Source: Pygmaiobacter massiliensis (GTDB lineage: Bacteria > Bacillota > Clostridia > Oscillospirales > Ruminococcaceae). From it: a stretch of DNA of 64,000 nucleotides. This document shows, one piece after another, positions 26,435-33,862 of this stretch; positions within the stretch are counted from its first letter, which is position 1, and every line of letters starts with the position of its first letter. The DNA is taken from contig NZ_OAML01000003.1 in NCBI RefSeq assembly GCF_900199435.1, positions 947,166-1,011,165 of the forward strand. The letters are read 5' to 3'. Under the pieces are notes generated by a model that did no database searches, had not been told where the DNA came from, and was given only the letters and a program-made list of their open reading frames with translations. Made by a program: the position numbers and the translations under genes.

Positions 26435-26761
26435 ATGACTAAAGAGAGAAACACTGCTAGGACACCAACATCGTGCACCAGTGCGAGAAAAGTAAGTGCT
26501 TCTAATTCTTGGGTACCAGCCCGCCGTGATTTGGAAGTGGCGACCATAGGTGTGCGGACTTCGAAAATGAAGCGATCGGCTGCGGGCTATGTTGTAAAGA
26601 GCGCTGGAACGATGGAAATTACTCCCTCGTCCGCTTTCGCGAGTGGACGGAAGAAAATCACTAACAGGAATAAAAAGTTGCAGTCTGCCTATGACCGGAT
26701 TATTAAACAAGAAGATATTGATTCTGCGCGTACGTTGCAAGCTTTACGTGCAATTAAATAA
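26435..26761 (+). CDS. Small basic protein linked to zeta-like kinase
   Basis: A 108-residue, Arg/Lys/Ser/Thr-rich protein that starts at ATG 26435 behind a perfect GGAGG site, 6 bp after the zeta-like stop. The first ~75 residues look unstructured (RNTARTPTSCTSARK), and the end is helical (NKKLQSAYDRIIKQEDIDSA). It does not resemble epsilon or PezA antitoxins. It could be an antitoxin, a substrate or an unrelated partner. Only the operon structure links it to the kinase. Confidence 0.7.
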   Translation: MTKERNTARTPTSCTSARKVSASNSWVPARRDLEVATIGVRTSKMKRSAAGYVVKSAGTMEITPSSAFASGRKKITNRNKKLQSAYDRIIKQEDIDSARTLQALRAIK

Positions 26762-26887
26762 TAAGCTACAGAGAGTTGTTAGTAGCACAGCCCTGCATGA
26801 TTAGCTCGATGTTGAATTTTCAACAGTCGTTCGAAAGATAGAGGTAATGCTCTCAAACCAGTTGGCATGCTTGTTATGTTTTACAAT

Positions 26888-26922
26888 AAAAAATCCCCGA
26901 CCGATGAGGCCGGGGATTTTTT
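26888..26922. terminator. Bidirectional terminator at prophage left arm
   Basis: An AAAAAATCCCC...GGGGATTTTTT stem lies between the plus-strand zeta operon and the stop of the minus-strand holin gene. It ends the late lysis transcript on the minus strand. Confidence 0.85.
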
Positions 26923-26926
26923 AGCT

Positions 26927-27418
26927 TTATTCTTTTTTACTCGGTTTCTTGAGTATATTGTCCCATATATTTTCGGAACCAAGTTTGCCAGCAGAGAGAA
27001 GAGTGATTAAGAAGTCCGGGATAGTCGCCCCCATTTTGTTTGCGTTTTCACAAATGCTGCCGAGTTCCGTGAAAATATACCAGCAGATTACTACGGGAAA
27101 TACCATCATGCCATAAGTAAAGGGAAGTGTAAATCCGGGAATGTTGTTGACGATTTGACCGAGTATTCCGTCTACGATTGCTGCAATAATGACGACGAGA
27201 ATCATCCCTGCTTTGTGCCAGATGCCGTCTCGCGCGGTGCTCGACTTCCACTCACCATTCTTCTTGGCTGCGGCAGAACCCGACATCCAGTCCAATGCCA
27301 TGCAACAAACCCAGCCTACGACAAGCCAACCAATCCAACCAAAAGCAGCGGTAAAGGCTGTGGCTGTCCCTACGATGCCGCCCTTGATGACTGCAAAGAT
27401 ATTGCGCTTCTCTTCCAT
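26927..27418 (-). CDS. Phage holin
   Basis: A 163-residue membrane protein with four hydrophobic segments (starting about residues 15, 32, 70 and 99) and a charged tail ending KKPSKKE. The length and the position directly after the endolysin gene fit the toxin-secretion/lysis holin family (phage holin 4 type) of Firmicutes phages. It would permeabilise the membrane to release the muramidase. It is the last gene of the leftward late operon, 2 bp after the endolysin stop and just before the terminator. Confidence 0.8.
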   Translation of the reverse strand: MEEKRNIFAVIKGGIVGTATAFTAAFGWIGWLVVGWVCCMALDWMSGSAAAKKNGEWKSSTARDGIWHKAGMILVVIIAAIVDGILGQIVNNIPGFTLPFTYGMMVFPVVICWYIFTELGSICENANKMGATIPDFLITLLSAGKLGSENIWDNILKKPSKKE

Positions 27419-27420
27419 GT

Positions 27421-28197
27421 CTATACCTCCGTTTTGCTTACGCTGATGTTACCCAGTCGAGCGGCCTGTTCAGAAATTAGCGCAAACAGGCTGGCGGCAT
27501 CGCCGCCGGTGCACGGGCTGGTCGAAATGACAAAGTGAGGTGCGGGTGCTGCGGGCTGTGCCGGGGCTTGTACCTCTTCTGCAAATCCGTTCAGTTTTGC
27601 ACCCTTAATCAGGGCCGGGTAGTCGTTATAAGCAAAGTTGCAATCGACATACCCGGAAACGCCCGGCACTCTGCCCCGGCTGGTGTGCTGCCACATACCA
27701 TGCTTGATGCTGGGCCGGATGCCACGATAGTCTGCAATCCAGAGGTCAAAGGCAGCAAGACGGCTCATGTTCAACTCGGTCTGATGGTAATATGTATAGG
27801 TGTAAATCATCGCATAGCAGCCCCAGCTTTCAATGGCCTTTGCGGCTCTGATAACAAGGTCGGTCAATGCATCCGCAGAAAGCGGCTTGAGCAAGTTCTC
27901 CTCAACATCAACAACCATCGGGTACTCAAACTGCTTGCCTGCAATTGCCTTACGCACCATGGCCAGCTCTGCATCCACCTGCGCAGTGGTCTGTGCATAG
28001 GTGTAATAGTAAACGCCTACCGGGATACCAAGGCGCTTGCACTCTGCATAGTTGCGCTCAAACTGCGGGTCGATGTAGATGCCGTATTTGTTTGTGGATA
28101 CGGCACGAATCATAACAAACTCCGCTGCGCCAGATGCTTTCACCTGGTCGAAGTTAACTACACCCTGATGCTTGGAAATATCAATACCTTTTTTCAT
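27421..28197 (-). CDS. Endolysin, GH25 muramidase
   Basis: A 258-residue lysozyme of glycoside hydrolase family 25. KKGIDISKHQGVVNFDQVKA carries the first catalytic Asp region. GVYYYTYAQT, YPMVVDVEEN (catalytic DxE) and WIADYRG follow, and MWQHTSRGRVPGVSGYVD closes the barrel. The C-terminal ~60 residues, after a Pro/Ala linker, are a small unknown domain that may bind the wall. There is no signal peptide, consistent with holin-dependent release. It has an AAAAGGAGTT ribosome site. Confidence 0.93.
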   Translation of the reverse strand: MKKGIDISKHQGVVNFDQVKASGAAEFVMIRAVSTNKYGIYIDPQFERNYAECKRLGIPVGVYYYTYAQTTAQVDAELAMVRKAIAGKQFEYPMVVDVEENLLKPLSADALTDLVIRAAKAIESWGCYAMIYTYTYYHQTELNMSRLAAFDLWIADYRGIRPSIKHGMWQHTSRGRVPGVSGYVDCNFAYNDYPALIKGAKLNGFAEEVQAPAQPAAPAPHFVISTSPCTGGDAASLFALISEQAARLGNISVSKTEV

Positions 28198-28199
28198 TT

Positions 28200-29258
28200 T
28201 TATAACTCCTTTTGATTAATAAACTTCATGGCTTTGCGCAATGCGCTTAGCTCGCTGTGGACGTATGTGTTGCTGGTAACATCAATGGAACGATGCCCCA
28301 GCACTTTTGCTATGGTGTAAATATCTGCGCCATGTCTGCGAAGATAAGTACCATATGTGTGGCGAAGGATATGCGCAGTCAGCTGATGCACTCCTGTTTC
28401 CTTCTCAAAGTGCTGCATCTGCGTTTTTAATCTGCGGCTCCACGCTTCCGGGTTGATTGGCTGTCCATTATCATGCACTAGGTACGACCCGTGTCCGTAT
28501 AGGTCGATGCAAGCTTTGTATGCTTGCACGGCGATGTTTGACAATGGATTAATACGGTAGCTATTGCACTTTGGCGGGCGTTCTTGCGGCCCGCTGCCGG
28601 GTGCTAAGATGATACTGCGCTCTATGCGATAATACTTTCGTTTCAAATCAAAATCATCTTCTTGCCAGCCTGCCATTTCACCACGGCGGGCACCGGTTTC
28701 CAGTATTAGAACAACTTCCGGCATGCGCGACATAAACCACCGCTCTGCTGCGATTATTTCTTCATCGTCATACACCTCCTTGACCTTTTTTGCGCGCTTA
28801 CTTTTTAGTACAGAAAACTTTGCCGGGTTTTTATAGCAGCGATCATTAAAAATCGCGGTTTCAAATATTGCATTTAGATCCATTTGGATTTTGCTACACA
28901 TCGAAGGCGAAAGCTCCGATTTTTCAGCATAGAATTTCTGCACGTCGGTTGGCGTTATATCTACAAGCAGCTTGTCCCCAAAGAATGGCAACAAGTGCTG
29001 ATAAACAATACTTTCATACGTTGTGTAATAAGCTTTTGCTGTAACTGTGGGCTGCTTGTACACTAGCAACCATTGTCTCGCCCAGCCTGCAAATGTGTAC
29101 TCGTCGCCCTTGCACCTTTTCTCTGGCCCGCCGTTCGCCTTGATATATTCCGCTGCCTTTTGCTTTGCTTGCGCTACCGTAATTCCGTAAAATGCTTTTT
29201 TAATGGGACGCCCATCCGCTCTTGTTCCAACTATGCCCATATGCTTCTTTAGCTTCAT
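28200..29258 (-). CDS. Tyrosine recombinase, likely tail-fibre shufflon invertase
   Basis: A 352-residue phage-integrase-family recombinase. It has an N-terminal SAM-like core-binding domain and a catalytic domain with Arg in ETGARRGEM, His296-x-x-Arg299 (HILRHTYG), His322 (VLGHRS) and the nucleophile Tyr332 (SNTYVHSE). Its start is 49 bp from the first of four inverted or direct copies of a 17-bp site that delimit alternative fibre tips. A separate integrase (57080) sits at the tRNA attachment site, so this one is probably the site-specific inversion enzyme, like Rci beside the R64 shufflon. An inverted repeat (TTAAAATGG/CCATTTTAA, 29271-29297) lies just upstream and may control it. The alternative is a second, captured integrase. 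Confidence 0.85.
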   Translation of the reverse strand: MKLKKHMGIVGTRADGRPIKKAFYGITVAQAKQKAAEYIKANGGPEKRCKGDEYTFAGWARQWLLVYKQPTVTAKAYYTTYESIVYQHLLPFFGDKLLVDITPTDVQKFYAEKSELSPSMCSKIQMDLNAIFETAIFNDRCYKNPAKFSVLKSKRAKKVKEVYDDEEIIAAERWFMSRMPEVVLILETGARRGEMAGWQEDDFDLKRKYYRIERSIILAPGSGPQERPPKCNSYRINPLSNIAVQAYKACIDLYGHGSYLVHDNGQPINPEAWSRRLKTQMQHFEKETGVHQLTAHILRHTYGTYLRRHGADIYTIAKVLGHRSIDVTSNTYVHSELSALRKAMKFINQKEL

Positions 29259-29306
29259 TTTCTTACCGCCTTAAAATGGTTTTATTATCCATTTTAAAGC
29301 ATATCT

Positions 29307-29323
29307 GTTTGCGATGCTAATTT
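29307..29323 (+). repeat. Shufflon recombination site 1
   Basis: The sequence GTTTGCGATGCTAATTT, plus orientation. It encodes the junction residues V-C-D-A-N-L in frame with silent cassette A. It is identical to sites 2 and 3 over 17 bp. Confidence 0.85.
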
Positions 29324-29555
29324 AGCAATAGGCGCTAAAGTAGGTACAAGAACACATACGTTAACCGTCGATGAAATACCAACACATACGCACAATATTC
29401 CCATTCAGATATATAGCAACAATTTTGGAGATCAGAGCATAAGCGGAAATGCTGCAGGCGCAGCTAAATTAGGGACTACCGGATATACTGGTGGAGGCAA
29501 CGCTCACAATAACATGCAGCCTAGCATCGGTATCAATTACATCATAAAGGTGTAG
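29310..29555 (+). CDS. Silent tail-fibre tip cassette A
   Basis: A promoterless, start-less segment of 81 codons beginning at the TGC of site 1 (CDANLAIGAKVGTRTHTL) and ending MQPSIGINYIIKV, stop at 29553-29555. The His-rich middle (PTHTHNIPI) and the ending match the C-terminal tip of the expressed fibre gene. It has no start codon of its own. Inversion between site 1 and site 4 would fuse it in frame to the fibre body. Confidence 0.8.
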   Translation, partial: CDANLAIGAKVGTRTHTLTVDEIPTHTHNIPIQIYSNNFGDQSISGNAAGAAKLGTTGYTGGGNAHNNMQPSIGINYIIKV

Positions 29556-29557
29556 CC

Positions 29558-29574
29558 GTTTGCGATGCTAATTT
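29558..29574 (+). repeat. Shufflon recombination site 2
   Basis: GTTTGCGATGCTAATTT in plus orientation, two bases after the stop of cassette A. It forms the first codons of cassette B. Confidence 0.85.
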
Positions 29575-29812
29575 GCAACGCGGATTTACGGTTGGCGAAA
29601 AGACGCATAAATTAACTTTAGAGGAACTTCCAGCATTTCAACCACGCATCCCAACTGTCGTGGGTAACGGCACCACTAGCGGCATCCCTGACGCACAGCG
29701 TATAACAGGGGGGTTTTTCAGTGCAATATATAGTGACCAAACAATAGGTGAAGACAGACCATTTAATGTTATGCAACCCAGCATTGGAATCAACTACCTC
29801 ATCAAGTTTTAA
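29561..29812 (+). CDS. Silent tail-fibre tip cassette B
   Basis: An 83-codon segment starting CDANLQRGFTVGEKTHKL and ending FNVMQPSIGINYLIKF, stop at 29812. It is homologous in layout to the other tips but has a different centre (TVVGNGTTSGIPDAQRI). No ribosome site precedes it. The ATG inside it is not a credible start. It becomes part of the fibre gene after inversion between site 2 and site 4. Confidence 0.8.
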   Translation, partial: CDANLQRGFTVGEKTHKLTLEELPAFQPRIPTVVGNGTTSGIPDAQRITGGFFSAIYSDQTIGEDRPFNVMQPSIGINYLIKF

Positions 29813-30071
29813 TAATGAAATGCATTGCACTGTATGGCTGCATATTGTTGTGAACTTGATTTCCAACATTGCCCTTAGAACCTGTTATAAAACGAGAGCT
29901 AGTAACACCAGCAACGAGCTGAATACCATATCCTGCTGCGCCCGGAGTATAAATTCCAATTTCGTTTCCATCTACATAAAGCCCTGTATGATAGTGTTCT
30001 GGAAGCTCTTCGAGCTTTAGTAAATGCTCTTTTTCTCCTCCTAATTTGCCTCTCATTAAATTAGCATCGCA
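29802..30071 (-). CDS. Silent tail-fibre tip cassette C
   Basis: An 89-codon minus-strand segment. It begins CDANLMRGKLGGEKEHLL at site 3, ends MQPYSAMHFIIKT, and overlaps the tail of cassette B by 11 bp. It lies directly behind the expressed fibre gene in the same orientation. Direct-repeat recombination (site 3 x site 4), or two successive inversions, would bring it into use. It has the divergent tip ending MHFIIKT instead of xNYxIK. Confidence 0.8.
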   Translation of the reverse strand, partial: CDANLMRGKLGGEKEHLLKLEELPEHYHTGLYVDGNEIGIYTPGAAGYGIQLVAGVTSSRFITGSKGNVGNQVHNNMQPYSAMHFIIKT

Positions 30072-30074
30072 AAC
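30058..30074 (-). repeat. Shufflon recombination site 3
   Basis: GTTTGCGATGCTAATTT on the minus strand, two bases after the stop codon of the expressed fibre gene. It is identical to sites 1 and 2. Confidence 0.85.
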
Positions 30075-30076
30075 GA

Positions 30077-31420
30077 CTACGTCTTTATGATGTAGTTGAG
30101 ACCCATGCTTGGCTGCATAACGCTGAATGGAGTACCGCTACCAGATATGGCTGATTCTGACATGACGTTACTTCCAATGTTTCGATTGTCCCATGCTAGT
30201 GCAGCACCACCTAATGTGCCGGGGGAAACATAACCTTGACCATATACGGCATGAGTATGTGGTCCGTTATTGGCACCGGTTAGAGCCACGGTTCGTGAAC
30301 CCTCAGTTTTACCACGCGCTAAATTAGCATCGCAACCTACTGGCACACGCCCGCGCATATCTGGCAGGTTAAAAGTTGTGCTGCCATTGCCACCACCGAA
30401 CGCTGTTCCAATTACATTAAAGAGTCCGGCATATGCTGTTCTGCTCACTGCGGCACCATCGCAAAACAGCCAACCCTCTGGCGCGGACGCTCCTGCGAAT
30501 GGTATAACTGCCCCTGTGGGTGTTAGAGCAGCGACTGGTGCAAATCTTTCATCTGCTTGAGGTTTTGTGTACACATTTTCTAACGCCTTTGCACTTTGTT
30601 CCGCGGACGAAGCGCTTTGTGCGGCAGAAGCAGCACTATTGGCCGCTGCCGTTGCTTTTGTACTTGCTGTGCCTGCTGATGCGGCTGCATTAGTTTCACT
30701 CGTTTTTGCAGCCTTAGCGCTTGTATCTGCTGCCGTTGCTTTTGCGCTTGCCGTGCCTGCGGATGCGGCTGCATTGGTTTCACTCGTTTTTGCAGCCTTA
30801 GCACTTGTATCTGCTGCCGCTGCTTTTGTACTTGCTTCGCCTGCTGATGTGGCTGCATTCGATGCTGAGCCATTCGCAGATACAGCACTATTAGAAGCTG
30901 CACCTGCACTATTTGCTGCGTTAGTTTCAGATTTTAAAGCAGCATCCGCTGCTTTTTCTGCGGCATTTCGATATTGCAACGTCAGTGCAACCTGTGCCGT
31001 TAGCACATTGTAGTAGTCGCTTGCGACTATATTCTGGTCGCTGCATGGATCTTCCTCTATTTCAATCGGGATATTCCAGCTTCCAATTCGGTAGCCTGCC
31101 ACGGTGTAAATTTGTAAACTAACAGCACCTCTTCCGGGCTTAGTAAGTACAGCTTCAGCGAGTTCAATGGTTATACTACTGCCGTCCACGGAAAAAGCGC
31201 TGTGCGTTTTTTTGCCATCAATTTCGGTTATTGTGTCATACCATCCGCAGCCGCTAGGGGCAACATATCGCAGCGTGAACACAGCACCTTCTGGCAGCTG
31301 GAATTCCGTGCTGTTGTCCCATAATTCCAACTTGAAAAATCTGCTGTACCGATCATTTTGTTTTGTCTTCAGCGGGGTCAAGATTGACTGCCGCTGTAAA
31401 TCAAGTTTAATTGTTTGCAT
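30077..31420 (-). CDS. Tail fibre/receptor-binding protein with variable tip
   Basis: A 447-residue fibre. Residues 1-130 resemble the BppU-type baseplate-attachment domain (KLELWDNSTEFQLPEGA, IPIEIEED). Residues about 150-290 form an Ala/Ser/Thr/Lys stalk with a 28-residue tandem repeat. Residues about 295-360 are a phage tail-collar domain (GWLFCDGAAVSRTAY, GSTTFNLPDMRGRVPVG). The last 85 residues (CDANLARGKTEGSRTVAL ... MQPSMGLNYIIKT) are the exchangeable tip and begin exactly at recombination site 4. The gene follows the tail endopeptidase-like gene. It is the host-recognition module that the shufflon would diversify. Confidence 0.88.
   Translation of the reverse strand: MQTIKLDLQRQSILTPLKTKQNDRYSRFFKLELWDNSTEFQLPEGAVFTLRYVAPSGCGWYDTITEIDGKKTHSAFSVDGSSITIELAEAVLTKPGRGAVSLQIYTVAGYRIGSWNIPIEIEEDPCSDQNIVASDYYNVLTAQVALTLQYRNAAEKAADAALKSETNAANSAGAASNSAVSANGSASNAATSAGEASTKAAAADTSAKAAKTSETNAAASAGTASAKATAADTSAKAAKTSETNAAASAGTASTKATAAANSAASAAQSASSAEQSAKALENVYTKPQADERFAPVAALTPTGAVIPFAGASAPEGWLFCDGAAVSRTAYAGLFNVIGTAFGGGNGSTTFNLPDMRGRVPVGCDANLARGKTEGSRTVALTGANNGPHTHAVYGQGYVSPGTLGGAALAWDNRNIGSNVMSESAISGSGTPFSVMQPSMGLNYIIKT
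30321..30337 (-). repeat. Shufflon recombination site 4 (in expressed fibre gene)
   Basis: GGTTGCGATGCTAATTT on the minus strand. It differs from the other three copies only at the second base. It lies at the end of the collar-domain coding region and marks the border between constant and variable parts of the fibre. Confidence 0.85.
30655..30870 (-). repeat. 84-bp tandem repeat in fibre stalk
   Basis: About 2.5 copies of an 84-bp unit (starting at 30655, 30739 and 30823). They encode the 28-residue repeat ADTSAKAAKTSETNAAASAG with its flanks. The first two copies are nearly identical. Such units set stalk length in side-tail-fibre proteins and can change copy number by slippage. Confidence 0.75.
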
Positions 31421-31430
31421 TTAATACCTC

Positions 31431-33161
31431 CTACCACGGTGTGGATTTACCGCATAGTGCCCATTGGTCGGAACCATCGGCAGCGTTTATACGCACCCAG
31501 TTTGTATAAAGGGTGTTTTGCCCTGGCGCGGGACGAAGTTTTGTTAGTTGAATTGTGTCTGCGTCAACGGTGTCTGTTTTAACGGCAAATCCGTCCATGT
31601 GCGATTCATGTTCTATACCGTTTGCATCTTTTCCATAAGCAAACACAACACCTTGGTCGCGACCTTCCATAGTGCTGGCGTTAATTCGGATTTTTCTGCC
31701 TGTCTTACTGTCTAAACTTAAGTTTGCAGCATCCAGCTCGAGTGTGTAAATCCCGTCTACGCTTTTTACGTGGTCTGCGATTAAGTTGATAACCTTAACC
31801 ATGGCAGCGTTTAGCGTTCCTGCTGTGATGAAATCAGCCACAATTCGCCCGTCTTGAGTGATGGCTGTGGTATATGGCCCATTGTATCCATTCCTAGAAA
31901 ACCCAAGCCCTCCGATATTCCACCGCCAAACTTTTTGCGCAACGGCGATGTCATAATCGTCCATCATAAGTGCTTCATATGGCCGCCCATTGGCATCTTT
32001 TCGGATTACATGGCATCCGCCATTTGCTCCGGTAATCCACCCGGTCGCGTGGTCAACCGCTGCTTGAAGAAAGCTTGTGCTGGTCTTTTCTGCAACGGTT
32101 TGGTTGGTACTGGCGATTGTTCCGGCTAATGTGGATTTTGCGTCACCAATCTCGATGTGGTCATATCGGTCAAGCAGCACATTATAAACCGTGGAAATAA
32201 CCTTGGCTTTTGCTGATACGCCGAGCTTGTCAAATATTACGGTGACGGTATCGCAGAGCCGCACACGTTCGAGCGGTGCGATGTCTTTGTAATCCTCTGT
32301 CTGCCAAAGAGCAACAAAAGAAACATCAAGGCTAACTGTTGGAATGCCGATACCACTTTTTGAGATGTAGGCTTGCGCTTTTGCACGCAGCTCTTCGGCT
32401 GCCGGCTTTTCTTCAAAATCTCCGGAAAGGTCAAGCGGTACCGTGCGCGGGTAAGGATAGTTCGCTGCACTTTCAGCAGAAAGCACTTTCTCCGGCAATG
32501 TGACGGTGATACCATCTGTACCAACCCAAAATGGGCAAACGCCTGTAATTGTGTTTGAGATATTTTCTTCTTGTGTGAGGTCAGTGATGTTTTTGCCATA
32601 GCGGAGCGTGACACCATTATCAGCCCCGCGCGCTGCGTGAAGCTTAACAGTATAGCCGTCCCACTCATATTCACCGCCGTAGGTATCGAGGATGGACCCC
32701 TCTACACCGCCAAGCCGGGAGCGAATACTTGCAGGAATAACTTGCGAGTAATTGCCCACCGTGGTCACGTCCGTCCAAAACTCGAACGGACACGCTTCTG
32801 CCGCATTGGTTTTAAGGCCAGAGAGCGCCAGACCAGCAGAACCAGCCGAGAAAGGCATACAAGGTATATGTGACAGCTGATAGCTGATGTGCTGCGCGTA
32901 GACCGTAACAATGCCGTTTAGGGGCTTTGTGATTTTGTAGATGCGGAATGGCTGCTTATCGCGTCCGTCACCCGGCACCGCGAGAATAGTGCTTGAAAGC
33001 TCAATCTCGGCATAATGCAAACCGGTAATGGGGTATTGCATTTCCAGCTCGAACATGCCGTTGCGCTCTTCGGTTACGATACAAGAAACGGCATCAGCCA
33101 AAGCGCCGATGCCGTTTGTATTAAAAATAGTTGTGCTTGGTGCGAAAAGTAAAGGTGTCAT
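31431..33161 (-). CDS. Tail endopeptidase/minor structural protein (Tal-like)
   Basis: A 576-residue phage tail protein. The N-terminal part (NGMFELEMQYPITGLHY, RIYKITKPLNGIVTVYAQH) matches the prophage tail endopeptidase/minor structural protein family, which forms the tail tip after Dit. The C-terminal part (RVRLCDTVTVIFDKLG, ADFITAGTLNAAMVK) is the usual link to the fibre. I start at ATG 33161 because it overlaps the upstream stop as ATGA with GAGGTGG before it. Confidence 0.85.
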   Translation of the reverse strand: MTPLLFAPSTTIFNTNGIGALADAVSCIVTEERNGMFELEMQYPITGLHYAEIELSSTILAVPGDGRDKQPFRIYKITKPLNGIVTVYAQHISYQLSHIPCMPFSAGSAGLALSGLKTNAAEACPFEFWTDVTTVGNYSQVIPASIRSRLGGVEGSILDTYGGEYEWDGYTVKLHAARGADNGVTLRYGKNITDLTQEENISNTITGVCPFWVGTDGITVTLPEKVLSAESAANYPYPRTVPLDLSGDFEEKPAAEELRAKAQAYISKSGIGIPTVSLDVSFVALWQTEDYKDIAPLERVRLCDTVTVIFDKLGVSAKAKVISTVYNVLLDRYDHIEIGDAKSTLAGTIASTNQTVAEKTSTSFLQAAVDHATGWITGANGGCHVIRKDANGRPYEALMMDDYDIAVAQKVWRWNIGGLGFSRNGYNGPYTTAITQDGRIVADFITAGTLNAAMVKVINLIADHVKSVDGIYTLELDAANLSLDSKTGRKIRINASTMEGRDQGVVFAYGKDANGIEHESHMDGFAVKTDTVDADTIQLTKLRPAPGQNTLYTNWVRINAADGSDQWALCGKSTPW

Positions 33162-33862
33162 ACAGTCCACCACCTCGGTTTGATTTCAATTTTGGTAATG
33201 CCGCCGGAGAAACTGATGCCGGTACCGCCGGGCGGCAGCTTAGGAAAGTCCGGCGCGTAAATATTGCCGTTGCAATTTGAGATGCCTTTAAATGCATCTT
33301 GCAGTTCACAGTCCAGGTCTACATATTCGTTGATACTTTTGATTTGCACCACGGTATTTCCGACCGTAAGCGTGCCAGCTGAAGTACCATAGATACGAAT
33401 CAGTGGGAGCGCCGTAAAGGCGGTATGATTGTAGATTTTTCCGGCGGTGGACATTGTCACCAGCATCTCGCCATCGCACAGATACCGCTGTGGTTTGCAA
33501 TCAAATGCAATCGTGAATTCTGCCGCTTTCAGCACATACGATTCAATATCCAGTGGGCCGATAAACCGAGCCATGCGAAAGAATGCAGGGTTGAAGTTGT
33601 CCTGCAGGCGACGATAACCGGCCTTGTTTAGCAGCCATGCCTTGAGTTCATCGGTGCGCTGTAAAGCGTTTTCATCAACAAATGCCGGATACTGTATCGG
33701 ACGGTTTTTATACCTGTTGTTTGAAATCACCAAATCACCATTTTTACCGGGAATTGATATGGCCTCTGCATCAATTTCGGGGCTATTCAAAGTGCCACCG
33801 CTGCTGATATAGAGGCCTAAATCTGCGCTTGAGCGCCCGTCTAAGAAAAAGATGCCTTTCAA
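33158..33862 (-). CDS. Distal tail protein (Dit-like)
   Basis: A 234-residue protein with the N-terminal Dit pattern: FFLDGRSSADLGLYIS, EAISIPGKNGDLVIS, and FDCKPQRYL at the hinge to the galectin-like domain. Dit hexamers connect the tail tube to the tip. It overlaps the tape-measure stop by 4 bp and the Tal-like start by 4 bp, the normal order for siphoviruses of Gram-positive bacteria. Confidence 0.88.
   Translation of the reverse strand: MKGIFFLDGRSSADLGLYISSGGTLNSPEIDAEAISIPGKNGDLVISNNRYKNRPIQYPAFVDENALQRTDELKAWLLNKAGYRRLQDNFNPAFFRMARFIGPLDIESYVLKAAEFTIAFDCKPQRYLCDGEMLVTMSTAGKIYNHTAFTALPLIRIYGTSAGTLTVGNTVVQIKSINEYVDLDCELQDAFKGISNCNGNIYAPDFPKLPPGGTGISFSGGITKIEIKPRWWTV

Noticed and set aside
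28200-29258. A second, nested prophage or element with its own integrase
   Set aside because: No second pair of attachment repeats was found around it. The gene sits within a continuous late operon, and the neighbouring site copies explain it.
29281-30340. Diversity-generating retroelement for fibre variation
   Set aside because: No reverse transcriptase or adenine-biased template repeat was seen. The variants are complete alternative cassettes at shared sites next to a tyrosine recombinase, which fits inversion.
30655-30870. Regular repeats that might be a CRISPR array
   Set aside because: The 84-bp units lie inside an intact fibre reading frame, have no spacers and encode a repetitive stalk. 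No cas genes are present.
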